From assembly GCA_013997645.1 (NCBI GenBank), contig PNKB01000001.1, positions 1 through 64,000 on the forward strand: 64,000 nucleotides of DNA, written 5' to 3'. Positions 44,866 to 53,239 of this stretch are shown one piece after another. The notes below the pieces were generated by a model that had not been told where the DNA came from, did not search any database, and saw only the letters and a program-made list of their open reading frames with translations. Source of the stretch: Cyanobacteria bacterium PR.3.49. GTDB lineage: Bacteria > Cyanobacteriota > Vampirovibrionia > Obscuribacterales > Obscuribacteraceae. How positions within the stretch are numbered: the stretch's first letter is position 1; every line of letters begins with the position of its first letter. The translations under genes and the position numbers were made by a program.

Positions 44866-46293
44866 TTAAACCACAATTGACTGGGCGGCTAACCTGCGCA
44901 GGACGGGGATTAATTGAGCAACTGATTGATAACGGTCGGCGGCTTCCAACTGGGTGCAGGATTCGATCAGTTCGGACAATTCATCGGAAGCTTGAGGATT
45001 GTGCTCTTTCAAAATAGACGGAGACAGTGCCTCCGGCTCTTTGCCTGTGAGAAGAAAGTACAAAGTACAGCCAAATGCATAAATATCACTATGAATAGTC
45101 GCTTTGCCGCGCAACTGCTCGGGCGCTATATAAGAATGCTTACCGACAAATGTTCCGGTCGCGTTGCCGATGAATTCATTCGCAGCGCCAAAATCCACAA
45201 TTACAATCTGACCGTCGTTGCGCAAAACGATATTGTCGGGCGTGAGATCACGATGAATAATCGGCTGCTCTCTGTCATGAAGGAACTTGAGCGCAGTAGC
45301 AATTTGCAACGCCCATTCCAAAACATCAGATTCGTTTTGCGGACCATTTTGTTTTACGAGCTGGCGTAAATCGATGCCGTTGGCATGTTCCAAAATCATG
45401 TAGTTTCGGCCGTTTTCCACGAAGCAGTCGAGAATTTTTACGATCGCCGGATTGTCGAGTTTCATGAGCAAATGAGCTTCGCGCTCAAACAACTCACGAG
45501 CCTTTTCGCGCACACTTTCAGCACTGCTTTCGGGCACCACTGCTTCTTTCAATACGACCAATTTTCTGCCGTCCATTTGGCAGAGATAAAGTGCGGATAA
45601 ACCACCCGACGCCAGATGGCAGACTATTTTTATGCTGTTGTTGCGCAAAACCTTTCCGGGCTCGAGCGCTATATATGCAGTTGGACAAAAGCGACGACCT
45701 AATTCTTCTTCCCAGAGATCCGTATAACTGGCTTGCGATTCTTGGCGAATGCCGATACGCAAAGTGTTTTGTAATTCATCCAGACTCGGGTCACAGACTG
45801 ATGGTGCCCACATGCGAGCGGCTAACACTAATTGTTCAACTAATTGCGGTTCCAAGTCTTGGGTCTGCAGTTGCACACCCTTTCCGTTTCGCCTTGTCAA
45901 CAAAAGACGTGATCGATTTACTTCCGCTGATGCCACAATGGCACTCACATTTTGCACTTGAGACCAGGGAAGATAAGTATTTACGTTTAGTTTATTTCCC
46001 AGCAGGCGAGGCAATCTGATTCCCTGCTGATCCACTATTAGGAAATCAGAAGCAATAAACTTTTTTGTAATCAAACAAAGCACGCTCAAGCAGAGCAATG
46101 CCCCCGAGATCGTGAGAACATGAGCAATCTTATTGACGGCATCCATTTGAAACATGGCCAATGTCTGCAGAACGAAGAAACCGGCAGCTATTGGACAAAG
46201 AACACCCCAGATAGGAAACGTAATGTTCAGCGACATCTCAACGATGTCACGCGGTAGACTTTTGCACTTTGATTTAACTATCAAATCAGCCAT
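44866..46293 (-). CDS. Membrane Ser/Thr kinase with N-terminal TM-PH-like module, HRDLTPDN variant
   Basis: 475 aa. Two TM helices (about 25-45, 56-76) lead into a small beta domain, residues 82-150 (SDFLIVDQQGIRLPRLLGNK...YLPWSQVQNVSAI), resembling bacterial PH-like domains. The kinase domain spans about 215-470: atypical glycine loop (HLASGGLSALYL), Lys249, catalytic loop HRDLTPDN 347-354 with Thr where most kinases have Lys, DFG 367-369, and GKHSYIAPEQLRGK. The kinase is C-terminal, the reverse of the other kinases in the window. It overlaps the preceding kinase gene by 8 nt. A catalytic role is likely, since the HRD Asp and DFG Asp remain. Confidence 0.88.
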   Translation of the reverse strand: MADLIVKSKCKSLPRDIVEMSLNITFPIWGVLCPIAAGFFVLQTLAMFQMDAVNKIAHVLTISGALLCLSVLCLITKKFIASDFLIVDQQGIRLPRLLGNKLNVNTYLPWSQVQNVSAIVASAEVNRSRLLLTRRNGKGVQLQTQDLEPQLVEQLVLAARMWAPSVCDPSLDELQNTLRIGIRQESQASYTDLWEEELGRRFCPTAYIALEPGKVLRNNSIKIVCHLASGGLSALYLCQMDGRKLVVLKEAVVPESSAESVREKARELFEREAHLLMKLDNPAIVKILDCFVENGRNYMILEHANGIDLRQLVKQNGPQNESDVLEWALQIATALKFLHDREQPIIHRDLTPDNIVLRNDGQIVIVDFGAANEFIGNATGTFVGKHSYIAPEQLRGKATIHSDIYAFGCTLYFLLTGKEPEALSPSILKEHNPQASDELSELIESCTQLEAADRYQSVAQLIPVLRRLAAQSIVV

Positions 46294-48433
46294 TCTCTAT
46301 CAACCTTGCATCTTTGCTGCGTGCTTTAGCTGTTAAGGAAGCATTATCTTCAAGCGGCTCCGCAGGTGGTGCCAGCTCCATTGAAAGCAAAGCCACTTCA
46401 AGTTCATCTGCTGTTGCAAATCGCTTATTTGTTTGAAGAGCGGTAGCTCGCTTTACAAGAACGTCGAATGTGGCGCTAACATGCGGATTCCTTTGAGACG
46501 GGATTGATTGCGATATTGGCTCAGGGTCTTCTCCTGTAAGCAGATAAAACAGGGTGGCACCAAATGCATAAATATCGCTTTGCGCTGTCGCCTTTCCGCG
46601 AAACTGTTCTGGTGGCACATATGCATGTTTGCCAACAATCGTTCCCGTCGCTCCTTCCTGAATTTGTTGAGCGACATTGAAATCAATTAGTTTGAGCTTG
46701 CCCTTGGAATTGAGAATTAGATTATCCGGTGTGAAATCGCGATGGACAATGGAATTCAAATGCAAGAGTTTGAGCAAATCGCACATTTGTAGCGCGAGAT
46801 CATACACTCGTTCTTCGCTCAAGGCGCCTTTGCTGGCAATCGTATCGCGCAGCGGCGCTCCATCTATGTGCTCGAGTACCAAGTATGCACGATGATCTTC
46901 GATAAAGTAATCAACTAGCTTGACCACATTATCGCTGGCGATTGACTGCAACATTCTTGCTTCTTGCTCAAAGCGCTGGAGAGCGCTTCTTCGTATTGCC
47001 TCATCAACAAAAATCGGCAAGATAGTTTCTTTAAGAACTATAGTTTCGGCTTCTTTGCCGGTCAAAATTCTGCACAAGTATGCAGTTCCCTGTCCTCCGA
47101 CGCCGAGAGTTTTTAACACCTCAAATCGATCTTCACCAACGGTTTGTCCAGGCATCAGCGGCTCGAGCGTTTTTCTTTCCGGCGCTTGGCTCAAAGATTG
47201 CAGCCAAATTTCCGTATAACTCCTTTCCGCTTTTGGCAACATTGATTGTGAAAGTTCAGCTTCAATCTCGCAGTTCGGTACTTGTTTCTCCATCCGCTTA
47301 AGTACACGACTTTTATCTTCTGCAGTAAGCGCTGCCAAACTAACATCAAATTTTTTGCCATCCGTTTTCGTTAGTCGCATTTTCCATGCATCTGCCGAAG
47401 CATCCTTTCTAGGCCTATACAACTTGGCAGACAACACCTCCGACCAACGAACACGTCCCATTGGAATAGCCAACAGTCCACGGCGCAACTGAAAAGTAAT
47501 TCCAATCTCGTCGGCAACCAATGAGTTCGGCCGCAGTAGAATATACTGAACGTAAAAAAGAAAACCGAGCAGCAATGAGCCAGCAAGAACCGCCACAACA
47601 GGATTCGTGGTCGCGTACATGGACTTCCCCGTCAATTCGGATGCTTCTGTGAGTATCTGAGTTTGAACGCTACCAAGTAGCTTTCCTATGAACGAATTCA
47701 AGTTTAATTGCTGCACCATTCTAAAACTATTTGCCTGCAAGCAAACGTATAGAGAAGACAAATACATCATCCAAAAAGGAACGAACACTATCGACATCAC
47801 TAGCGGACCGACGCGCATCCAGTTTCGCGCGGTAAGTATAAATGTCTCAATACTATCGTCCAAAAATTGTTGACAGTTGTATCGAACAATCAAACGTTCT
47901 TTCGTGTCCAGCGGCGGCTTTTGGAGCGTCTTTCTGCATTTCACAAGTGTGCTGATTACAGGAGCTGTCTCCAGTCTCGAATTTCGCGCTTGTAAGTGCT
48001 TCAGAAGTAGCTTTACATTTTCCTCTGTCAAACCGTTGATGCTAAATTTCAGGCTCTGTCCTGAAGTAGTCGTCAGAATCAACGAACCGGGAAGAAGTTT
48101 TCGTTTCTTGTAATCCACGTCCACTGAGGCAATTTCATCAATGCGAATCCTTTGAAATCCAAAGTATATGCAATCGTCGTCAAGACGAATTCTCCGCTTC
48201 AATAAATCTTGAAAAAAATAATTGAGGCAAAGAACGATCACTAGACCAAATCCAATCTGATTAGCCATGGGGCCCATAGAACGACACAGAAAGCCCAAGA
48301 TTGGAACAAGTGGTATCGCCCAAATTGGCACCAAGATGACCGATTTCTGCCATAGAAATAGCTGCGCAAGGACATCTCCGTAGGCAATATTCTTCGCGTC
48401 TCTAGAACGCTTTAGTGGCACTAAATGCGTCAC
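46286..48433 (-). CDS. Membrane Ser/Thr kinase with duplicated TM-PH-like module and DFN motif
   Basis: 715 aa, GTG start. Two TM helices (about 33-50, 60-78) precede a PH-like segment 82-150. A second hydrophobic block (about 210-230, 278-298) precedes another PH-like segment 303-375 (VADEIGITFQLRRGLLAIPM...VRWSEVLSAKLY), so the module of the downstream kinase is doubled. The kinase domain spans about 430-690: GVGGQGT 444-450, Lys468, HRDFTPDN 564-571, DFN 584-586 replacing DFG, GKHAYVPPEQFRGK. The metal-binding Asp is kept; the Gly-to-Asn change usually limits the flexibility of the activation segment. Start codon shares one base with the stop of the WG-repeat gene (TAGTG). Confidence 0.88.
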   Translation of the reverse strand: MTHLVPLKRSRDAKNIAYGDVLAQLFLWQKSVILVPIWAIPLVPILGFLCRSMGPMANQIGFGLVIVLCLNYFFQDLLKRRIRLDDDCIYFGFQRIRIDEIASVDVDYKKRKLLPGSLILTTTSGQSLKFSINGLTEENVKLLLKHLQARNSRLETAPVISTLVKCRKTLQKPPLDTKERLIVRYNCQQFLDDSIETFILTARNWMRVGPLVMSIVFVPFWMMYLSSLYVCLQANSFRMVQQLNLNSFIGKLLGSVQTQILTEASELTGKSMYATTNPVVAVLAGSLLLGFLFYVQYILLRPNSLVADEIGITFQLRRGLLAIPMGRVRWSEVLSAKLYRPRKDASADAWKMRLTKTDGKKFDVSLAALTAEDKSRVLKRMEKQVPNCEIEAELSQSMLPKAERSYTEIWLQSLSQAPERKTLEPLMPGQTVGEDRFEVLKTLGVGGQGTAYLCRILTGKEAETIVLKETILPIFVDEAIRRSALQRFEQEARMLQSIASDNVVKLVDYFIEDHRAYLVLEHIDGAPLRDTIASKGALSEERVYDLALQMCDLLKLLHLNSIVHRDFTPDNLILNSKGKLKLIDFNVAQQIQEGATGTIVGKHAYVPPEQFRGKATAQSDIYAFGATLFYLLTGEDPEPISQSIPSQRNPHVSATFDVLVKRATALQTNKRFATADELEVALLSMELAPPAEPLEDNASLTAKARSKDARLIENG

Positions 48434-50181
48434 TAACGAATACCTCTATGCCGACGCCTTGCAAGATTTTGATCGAGCATGCTCTTTATTGTTTCGTTGA
48501 GATCCTTGATTTTTGGACCTTCAATAAATGAAAAGAATGGTCCTTGCACACTCACCTGCCATCCACCGTTGGAAAAAAATGACATGTATTGAAATATTCC
48601 CGGCATGAGATTTCCCGACTTATCAATAAACCTCCAACTCGAGCCATTCCAAATCGGTGCAAAGTTGCCTTCGAAAGGCAACGCGAAATCAAACTGAGGT
48701 TTGATGACAATATTTCCTTTCGAATCAAGATATCCAAACTTTTTGTTTTGACTAAAGACAGCGCGGTCGTGTTTTAGCCAATTACCGTAAGTGTCGGAAA
48801 TGATAGTCTTGGAAGTAAGCTCAGAAAGGGGCTTTCCAGTTTTGTCGACAAAGGTCCAAACGTCGACGCCGGCTTTTTCTTGTACTGCAATTATGTCTCC
48901 ATAGGGAGATGCTTGTTCAAACTGCGGCTTAATCAGCCATTCGTTTTTCCCGTTGACAAAGCCAATCTTTCCGTCGACTTTTACGGCAGCAACTCCGTTT
49001 GCGTATGAAACAATTTCGTCGTATTTCATCGGAATAAGGATCTGTCCGCTAGAGTCAATTACTCCAAAACAATCGCGTCCCCACTCTCTTATAGACCAGC
49101 TAGATTGCCCATCGGATTCAGAATCGTATGCATTAGGATTGACGATAGGCCAACCGAATTGAAAAATTGAACGACCAAGTGATTCGATTCGCGAATATTT
49201 TGGAGCAAGAATCCAATCACCTTTAGGCGAAACAATGCCAACACGATCTCGTTCATCAATGACTTTATAATTTGGTCCTAATTGTGATATCTGTCTATAC
49301 TGCGGTTTGAGGACAACCTCTCCGCCCTTGTCGATGAGTCCCCATAAACCATTTTCGCTGACTACTGCGGCACCATTGTGGAATTCTCCCACAGCTTCAT
49401 ACTTGAAAGGAATGCGCTGCTTACCCTTCTCGTCAATAAATCCCCACTTCTGAGTGTCTACTCTTTCCGGCTCCATAGAAGCCGCTTGTCCCAAACTTAC
49501 CGCAGCCAATCCGTCCTTGAAATTTTTTGCTTGAGCGTATTCAGCAGGAATCACAATTTTTCCTGCTGAATCTGCAAAGCCAAACTTATTTCCGTCCCAG
49601 TTGGTTTTAATTACCGGAGTGTATTTGTGGGAAACAAATTCAATCTCGCCATCGTTGGTCTCAAGCAATCCATAATCGTTAGTGGAAGAATTATAGATGT
49701 ACCCGAGCGGCAGTTCAGCACGCTGTTTTATTACATTGATTACCTTCAATTTGTCGTTTACAAACGCGGGTGTACTTATCAAATGTCGCAGATCTAGCGT
49801 GCTCAATCCTAGACAACTTATGGAGATTGTAAGACATGCGGCCATAATCAAGCGATGTCTGCGCAATCCCCACGTTGATGAATTGTGGATCTGCAAATTG
49901 TTCTCGCTATGAGCGTAGGTAAGCAAATCGCTCTCGGAAAGACGTTCTGCACTAGAAGTTTCTGAGGGAGCTTTGTTTCGTAAGCTTGGGGAGTTTAGTG
50001 AGTTTTGTGCCAACGATTCACTCGTATGCGATTGTTCAGAACTAAGGGCTGAACCGCTATCCACATCTATCGCATCTGCGCGCACTTCTTCGCCCGCGGG
50101 CGTTGAATCGTCCGAGACTTTTAATTTTAGCTCGTCCTGAGTCCGGAAACCAACTTCCGGCTTGTTGACGTTTTCGCTCAT
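48433..50181 (-). CDS. WG-repeat protein with single TM anchor
   Basis: 582 aa from ATG 50181 (AGG 8 nt upstream; a TTG at 50202 is possible). The first 110 residues are polar and Ser/Glu-rich. One TM lies at about 112-132 (HRLIMAACLTISISCLGLST). The rest is a run of WG (KWG) repeats, each about 45-60 residues, with cores such as KWGFIDEKGKQRIPFKYEAV, LWGLIDKGGEVVLKPQYRQI, KIGFVNGKNEWLIKPQFEQA and KFGYLDSKGNIVIKPQFDFA. WG repeats form beta-rich surfaces thought to bind proteins or ligands. A cytosolic head and an outside WG domain are likely. It is the first gene of an overlapping operon with two kinases. Confidence 0.9.
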   Translation of the reverse strand: MSENVNKPEVGFRTQDELKLKVSDDSTPAGEEVRADAIDVDSGSALSSEQSHTSESLAQNSLNSPSLRNKAPSETSSAERLSESDLLTYAHSENNLQIHNSSTWGLRRHRLIMAACLTISISCLGLSTLDLRHLISTPAFVNDKLKVINVIKQRAELPLGYIYNSSTNDYGLLETNDGEIEFVSHKYTPVIKTNWDGNKFGFADSAGKIVIPAEYAQAKNFKDGLAAVSLGQAASMEPERVDTQKWGFIDEKGKQRIPFKYEAVGEFHNGAAVVSENGLWGLIDKGGEVVLKPQYRQISQLGPNYKVIDERDRVGIVSPKGDWILAPKYSRIESLGRSIFQFGWPIVNPNAYDSESDGQSSWSIREWGRDCFGVIDSSGQILIPMKYDEIVSYANGVAAVKVDGKIGFVNGKNEWLIKPQFEQASPYGDIIAVQEKAGVDVWTFVDKTGKPLSELTSKTIISDTYGNWLKHDRAVFSQNKKFGYLDSKGNIVIKPQFDFALPFEGNFAPIWNGSSWRFIDKSGNLMPGIFQYMSFFSNGGWQVSVQGPFFSFIEGPKIKDLNETIKSMLDQNLARRRHRGIR

Positions 50182-50272
50182 GGAAAAGCCTAGAAGAGTC
50201 AAATCTGTCCCAGTAAAGGACTTTATACCCTAAAAGGCAATTTCCCGCCTTTAGTCCCCATGGCCCTTTCCA

Positions 50273-51463
50273 CTACTGCGTTCCCGGCGTCTCGCTCAAT
50301 TGGGTATCCGGCAAATTCATCTTCTTGCGAATCAGCGGCAAGGCTTTGCGAGCCGCAGCTTCGCCGGCGGCCATCGCGCGGGCAATGTCTTCCTTGCTGT
50401 CCGAGAAGATCTGAATGCCGCTCACATCCGGCGCTATCACGATATCGGCAAATTGCAATTGATGCTCATCGGTTACCGCAAGCACGATGTCTGCGAGCCT
50501 TTCAGTCACCGCGCGATAGTGTCGCATCCTCTTTTCCGGAATGGTTCGCAGAGGATCGTCCACCAGCACAGCGACTACGACGTCCGCTCCGGTGTCGCGC
50601 GCTGCAGATGCAGGTAAATTGGCGCGGATGCCGCCGTCGACGCAGAGTTTATTTCCGATTTTCACAGGTCTGACAATAGGCGCAAGAGTTGAGCTGGCCC
50701 GCATTGCTGTCGCTAAATTTCCTTCGCTGATGCGATACGCCTGTCCGTCGAGCAAATTGGTAACCACGGCGGAAAAAGGAATGTTCAGGTCCTCGATATT
50801 CTCTTTGCCTTCCGGTATGTGTTTCTCCAAAAATTTCTGATATTTCTTGCCGGACATCACGCCGACCGGTTTAGTACGAAATTTGGAAAGCAGTACTGAA
50901 ATTGGCAAGCAAATTACTTTTGCAGCAAATGTCGGCAAGTAGGATTTGCGGAAGTCTTGAAAGCTCTCTTCGCTTTGAAGTTCGTCTAGCGGCACACCGG
51001 CTGCATACATGCCACCCACGATTGCGCCCATGGAGTTGCCGACGATGTAATCGATCGGAATTTTCTGTTCTTCAAGAACGCGAAGAACCCCGACATGAGC
51101 TGCTCCCCGCACGCCGCCGCCACCCAGAGCCAGAGCCATCGTTTTTCGGTTTACCTTGTGCACCTGAAACCTGCCGTCGCCTGTAGCGAACGGCCGAAGC
51201 TTTGGAATGTAGCCGAATTCCATAGATTCTGGACTGGCGGGTCTTATTTCGGTCGCTTTGGTCTCAATCGATGTCGGCTTGGGGTTAACTATGACCTCAG
51301 GAACCGGACCGTGAGTCTCGACTGTTGCCTGGGTCGCCTTCTCGATGCTCGTGTGGGTAACGCCGGAAACGTCAGGGTGCGCCGAGGTTTCCGCCCAAAC
51401 CGCCGGACTGGACGTCACCGTATAGAGAAGGGAAACGAGCAATACCAAATGACGCGAGTTCAT
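50273..51463 (-). CDS. Secreted patatin-like phospholipase
   Basis: ATG 51463 follows AGGTGA by about 7 nt and yields a signal peptide (MNSRHLVLLVSLLYTVTSSP, cleavage near VWAE); the longer frame to 51598 has no such features. After a Pro/Thr/Glu linker the patatin domain starts near residue 108: GGGGVRG 114-120 (oxyanion hole), GNSMG 142-146 with nucleophile Ser144, and the catalytic Asp in VDGGIRANLP. Both members of the Ser-Asp dyad are present. The family hydrolyses phospholipids or acylglycerols (RssA/NTE-like). Its exported location suggests an envelope or extracellular lipid substrate. No POTRA or barrel domain is fused to it. Confidence 0.92.
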   Translation of the reverse strand: MNSRHLVLLVSLLYTVTSSPAVWAETSAHPDVSGVTHTSIEKATQATVETHGPVPEVIVNPKPTSIETKATEIRPASPESMEFGYIPKLRPFATGDGRFQVHKVNRKTMALALGGGGVRGAAHVGVLRVLEEQKIPIDYIVGNSMGAIVGGMYAAGVPLDELQSEESFQDFRKSYLPTFAAKVICLPISVLLSKFRTKPVGVMSGKKYQKFLEKHIPEGKENIEDLNIPFSAVVTNLLDGQAYRISEGNLATAMRASSTLAPIVRPVKIGNKLCVDGGIRANLPASAARDTGADVVVAVLVDDPLRTIPEKRMRHYRAVTERLADIVLAVTDEHQLQFADIVIAPDVSGIQIFSDSKEDIARAMAAGEAAARKALPLIRKKMNLPDTQLSETPGTQ

Positions 51464-51609
51464 AAAATTCACCTGGAGCTGAAAGCCTGAGAACGTGACT
51501 ATTTCTGGGTTTAGCGCCCTTTCTGCCTGTCGCCAATCGGCTATCTCACAATCGGACCCGTCAGGGCGGACTGGGCGAATGCCCCACAAGTTCCACAATT
51601 CCGCAAAAT

Positions 51610-51638
51610 AAGGACAGATCCAGTCCTTTATCTATAAT
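51610..51638 (+). promoter_or_regulatory. Consensus -10 box with dyad symmetry upstream
   Basis: TATAAT lies at 51633-51638. Immediately upstream is the inverted repeat AAGGAC (51610-51615), 7 nt, GTCCTT (51623-51628), which covers the -35 to -10 spacer. No good -35 hexamer is present at the usual distance, so an activator or the dyad-binding protein may be needed. It would direct a rightward transcript starting near 51645, towards the cystathionine enzyme at 51983. Confidence 0.45.
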
Positions 51639-51644
51639 GCAAAT

Positions 51645-51964
51645 GCGCCAAAGTTCTGTTAAGCCGCGCCAGTTGAGCCTTCGCAGCCTCAAGCTCTGCG
51701 CAGCCGCCGCTTTCGCCGCCTGAGAAGCCTCTAAGCTCCCGCCCGGCGTTACATTGCAGGCACCGGAAATTGACTACCGGCTCAATCCGTCCATAATGGG
51801 GGCATGTTTAATCGCTCGACCACCACTATGGTAATGCCGATGCCCTCCGGGAGGGGGGTGCCATTGCCACACGTGATCAGCGTATAAGTCTCAACTAAAG
51901 ACTAAAGCTCACCCGATATAAGTGTTGCAATGCCCTCTCTTCCGTGCGGAAGAAGGGGCTTTTT
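51645..51964 (+). ncRNA. Candidate structured leader or small RNA upstream of the cystathionine enzyme
   Basis: About 320 nt without a plausible ORF lie between a TATAAT box and a terminator-like hairpin. Pairings seen: TTGAGCC (51673-51679) with GGCTCAA (51779-51785); TGGTAATG (51829-51836) with CATTGCCA (51862-51869, one G-U), enclosing CCCTCC-GGGA-GGGGGG (51843-51858); AGTCT/AGACT near 51888-51903. The terminator stands just before the SD of the next gene, the layout of an attenuating riboswitch or an independent RNA. It lacks the conserved cores of SAM-I, RNase P, tmRNA and SRP RNA. Family unknown. Confidence 0.35.
51932..51964 (+). terminator. Rho-independent-type terminator just upstream of an SD
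   Basis: GCCCTCTCTTCC (51932-51943) pairs with GGAAGAAGGGGC (51948-51959) with one mismatch and one G-U, around a GTGC loop. TTTTT-G-TTTT follows. GGAGG, the SD of the cystathionine gene, begins at 51970. Read-through or termination here would decide expression of the downstream Met/Thr-Lys genes. Confidence 0.7.
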
Positions 51965-51982
51965 GTTTTGGAGGTTTTTTCG

Positions 51983-53209
51983 ATGTCACAAGTTAATCCC
52001 ACAGCCGGAAGGCAAGAATACTGTTTCGCCACTAAGGCAATTCATGAAGGGCAAGAACCGGACCCTAGCACTGGCGCATTGATCACGCCCATTTATCAAA
52101 CGTCGACCTTTGTTCTTGAAGAACTCGGCAAGAACAAGGGTTTCCAATACGCAAGAACACACAATCCAACGCGCTCGGCTCTGGAAGAATGTTTAGCATC
52201 TTTGGAAAACGCCAAGTATTGTTTGGCATCAGCGTCAGGTTTGTCGGCAGCCGCCACAGTGATAAACCTTCTGTCTGCCGGCGATCACGTGATAGTTGGT
52301 GAAGACGTCTACGGCGGCGTTTACAGATTATTCGAAAAAGTATTCTCTCGATACGGTCTGACATTCACATACATTGACGGCAAAGATATCGATGCAATTG
52401 AGCGTGCAATAACACCTAAGACAAAACTAGTCTGGCTAGAATCGCCGACCAATCCACTCTTGAGACTCGCCGATTTGCGAAAAGTCGGAGAACTGACAAA
52501 GTCGCGTGGTTTGATCTTCGCAGTCGACAATACATTCGCCACGCCATATTTCCAACGTCCTATCGAACTTGGTGCCGATGTCGTAATTCATAGCACCACT
52601 AAATATATTTCCGGACACAGCGATATCATCGGTGGTGCAGTAGTTACTTCTAATGATGAACTCTATGAAGTGCTCAAATTCCACAACAACGCAGTTGGTG
52701 CAGTGCCAGGGCCGTTTGACTGCTTCCTCGCTCTGCGCGGCGTGAAGACGCTTGCACTCCGCATGAAAGAACATCAAAACAATGCATTCGCCGTTGCCCG
52801 TTTCCTCGAACAGCATCCAGGAATCGAAGAAGTTTATTACCCCGGTCTCGAAAGCCATCCGCAATACGATCTGGCTCGCGAGCAAATGAAGGGTTTTGGC
52901 GGAGTTGTCGCATGCGTTGTTAAAGGCGGAATCGAAGCAGCAAAAGACGTAGTAAGCAACACAAAACTTTTCCAACTGGCGGAAAGTCTAGGTGGTGTCA
53001 AGTCGCTCATTTGCCACCCCGCGACAATGACACATGCACCGATTCCCAAGGAAGTTCGCGAGCCGCTCGGCATCGTCGACGGATTGATCCGCCTCTCGGT
53101 CGGCATCGAAGAAGCAGATGATTTGATTCGCGATCTGGATGCAGTTTTGCCGCGTGCAAAGAGTTTCTCGAACTCAAAAGAGAAACAGCTCGTTGGCGCC
53201 AACGCATAA
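51983..53209 (+). CDS. Cystathionine gamma-synthase/lyase-type PLP enzyme
   Basis: 408 aa Cys/Met-metabolism PLP enzyme (fold type I). ATG 51983 has GGAGG 8 nt upstream; a frame from 51944 runs through the terminator and is rejected. Motifs: YARTHNPTR (near 56-64), SGLSAAATVINLL, ESPTNPLLRLADL, VDNTFATPYFQRP, PLP Lys207 in HSTTKYISGHSD, and C-terminal GGVKSLICHPATMTHAPIPK. Possible activities are cystathionine gamma-synthase (methionine synthesis) or gamma-lyase (reverse trans-sulfuration to cysteine); sequence alone does not settle it. Aspartate kinase follows 30 nt later, favouring a methionine-pathway role. Preceded by a terminator and structured leader that may regulate it. Confidence 0.92.
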   Translation: MSQVNPTAGRQEYCFATKAIHEGQEPDPSTGALITPIYQTSTFVLEELGKNKGFQYARTHNPTRSALEECLASLENAKYCLASASGLSAAATVINLLSAGDHVIVGEDVYGGVYRLFEKVFSRYGLTFTYIDGKDIDAIERAITPKTKLVWLESPTNPLLRLADLRKVGELTKSRGLIFAVDNTFATPYFQRPIELGADVVIHSTTKYISGHSDIIGGAVVTSNDELYEVLKFHNNAVGAVPGPFDCFLALRGVKTLALRMKEHQNNAFAVARFLEQHPGIEEVYYPGLESHPQYDLAREQMKGFGGVVACVVKGGIEAAKDVVSNTKLFQLAESLGGVKSLICHPATMTHAPIPKEVREPLGIVDGLIRLSVGIEEADDLIRDLDAVLPRAKSFSNSKEKQLVGANA

Positions 53210-53239
53210 ACGTTTCTATCTAAACGAAAGGAGTCTACC

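Noticed and set aside
51645-51964. Identification of the candidate RNA as RNase P RNA, tmRNA, SRP RNA, 6S RNA or a SAM-I riboswitch
   Set aside because: Conserved cores of these RNAs were looked for on both strands and not found; left as unknown.
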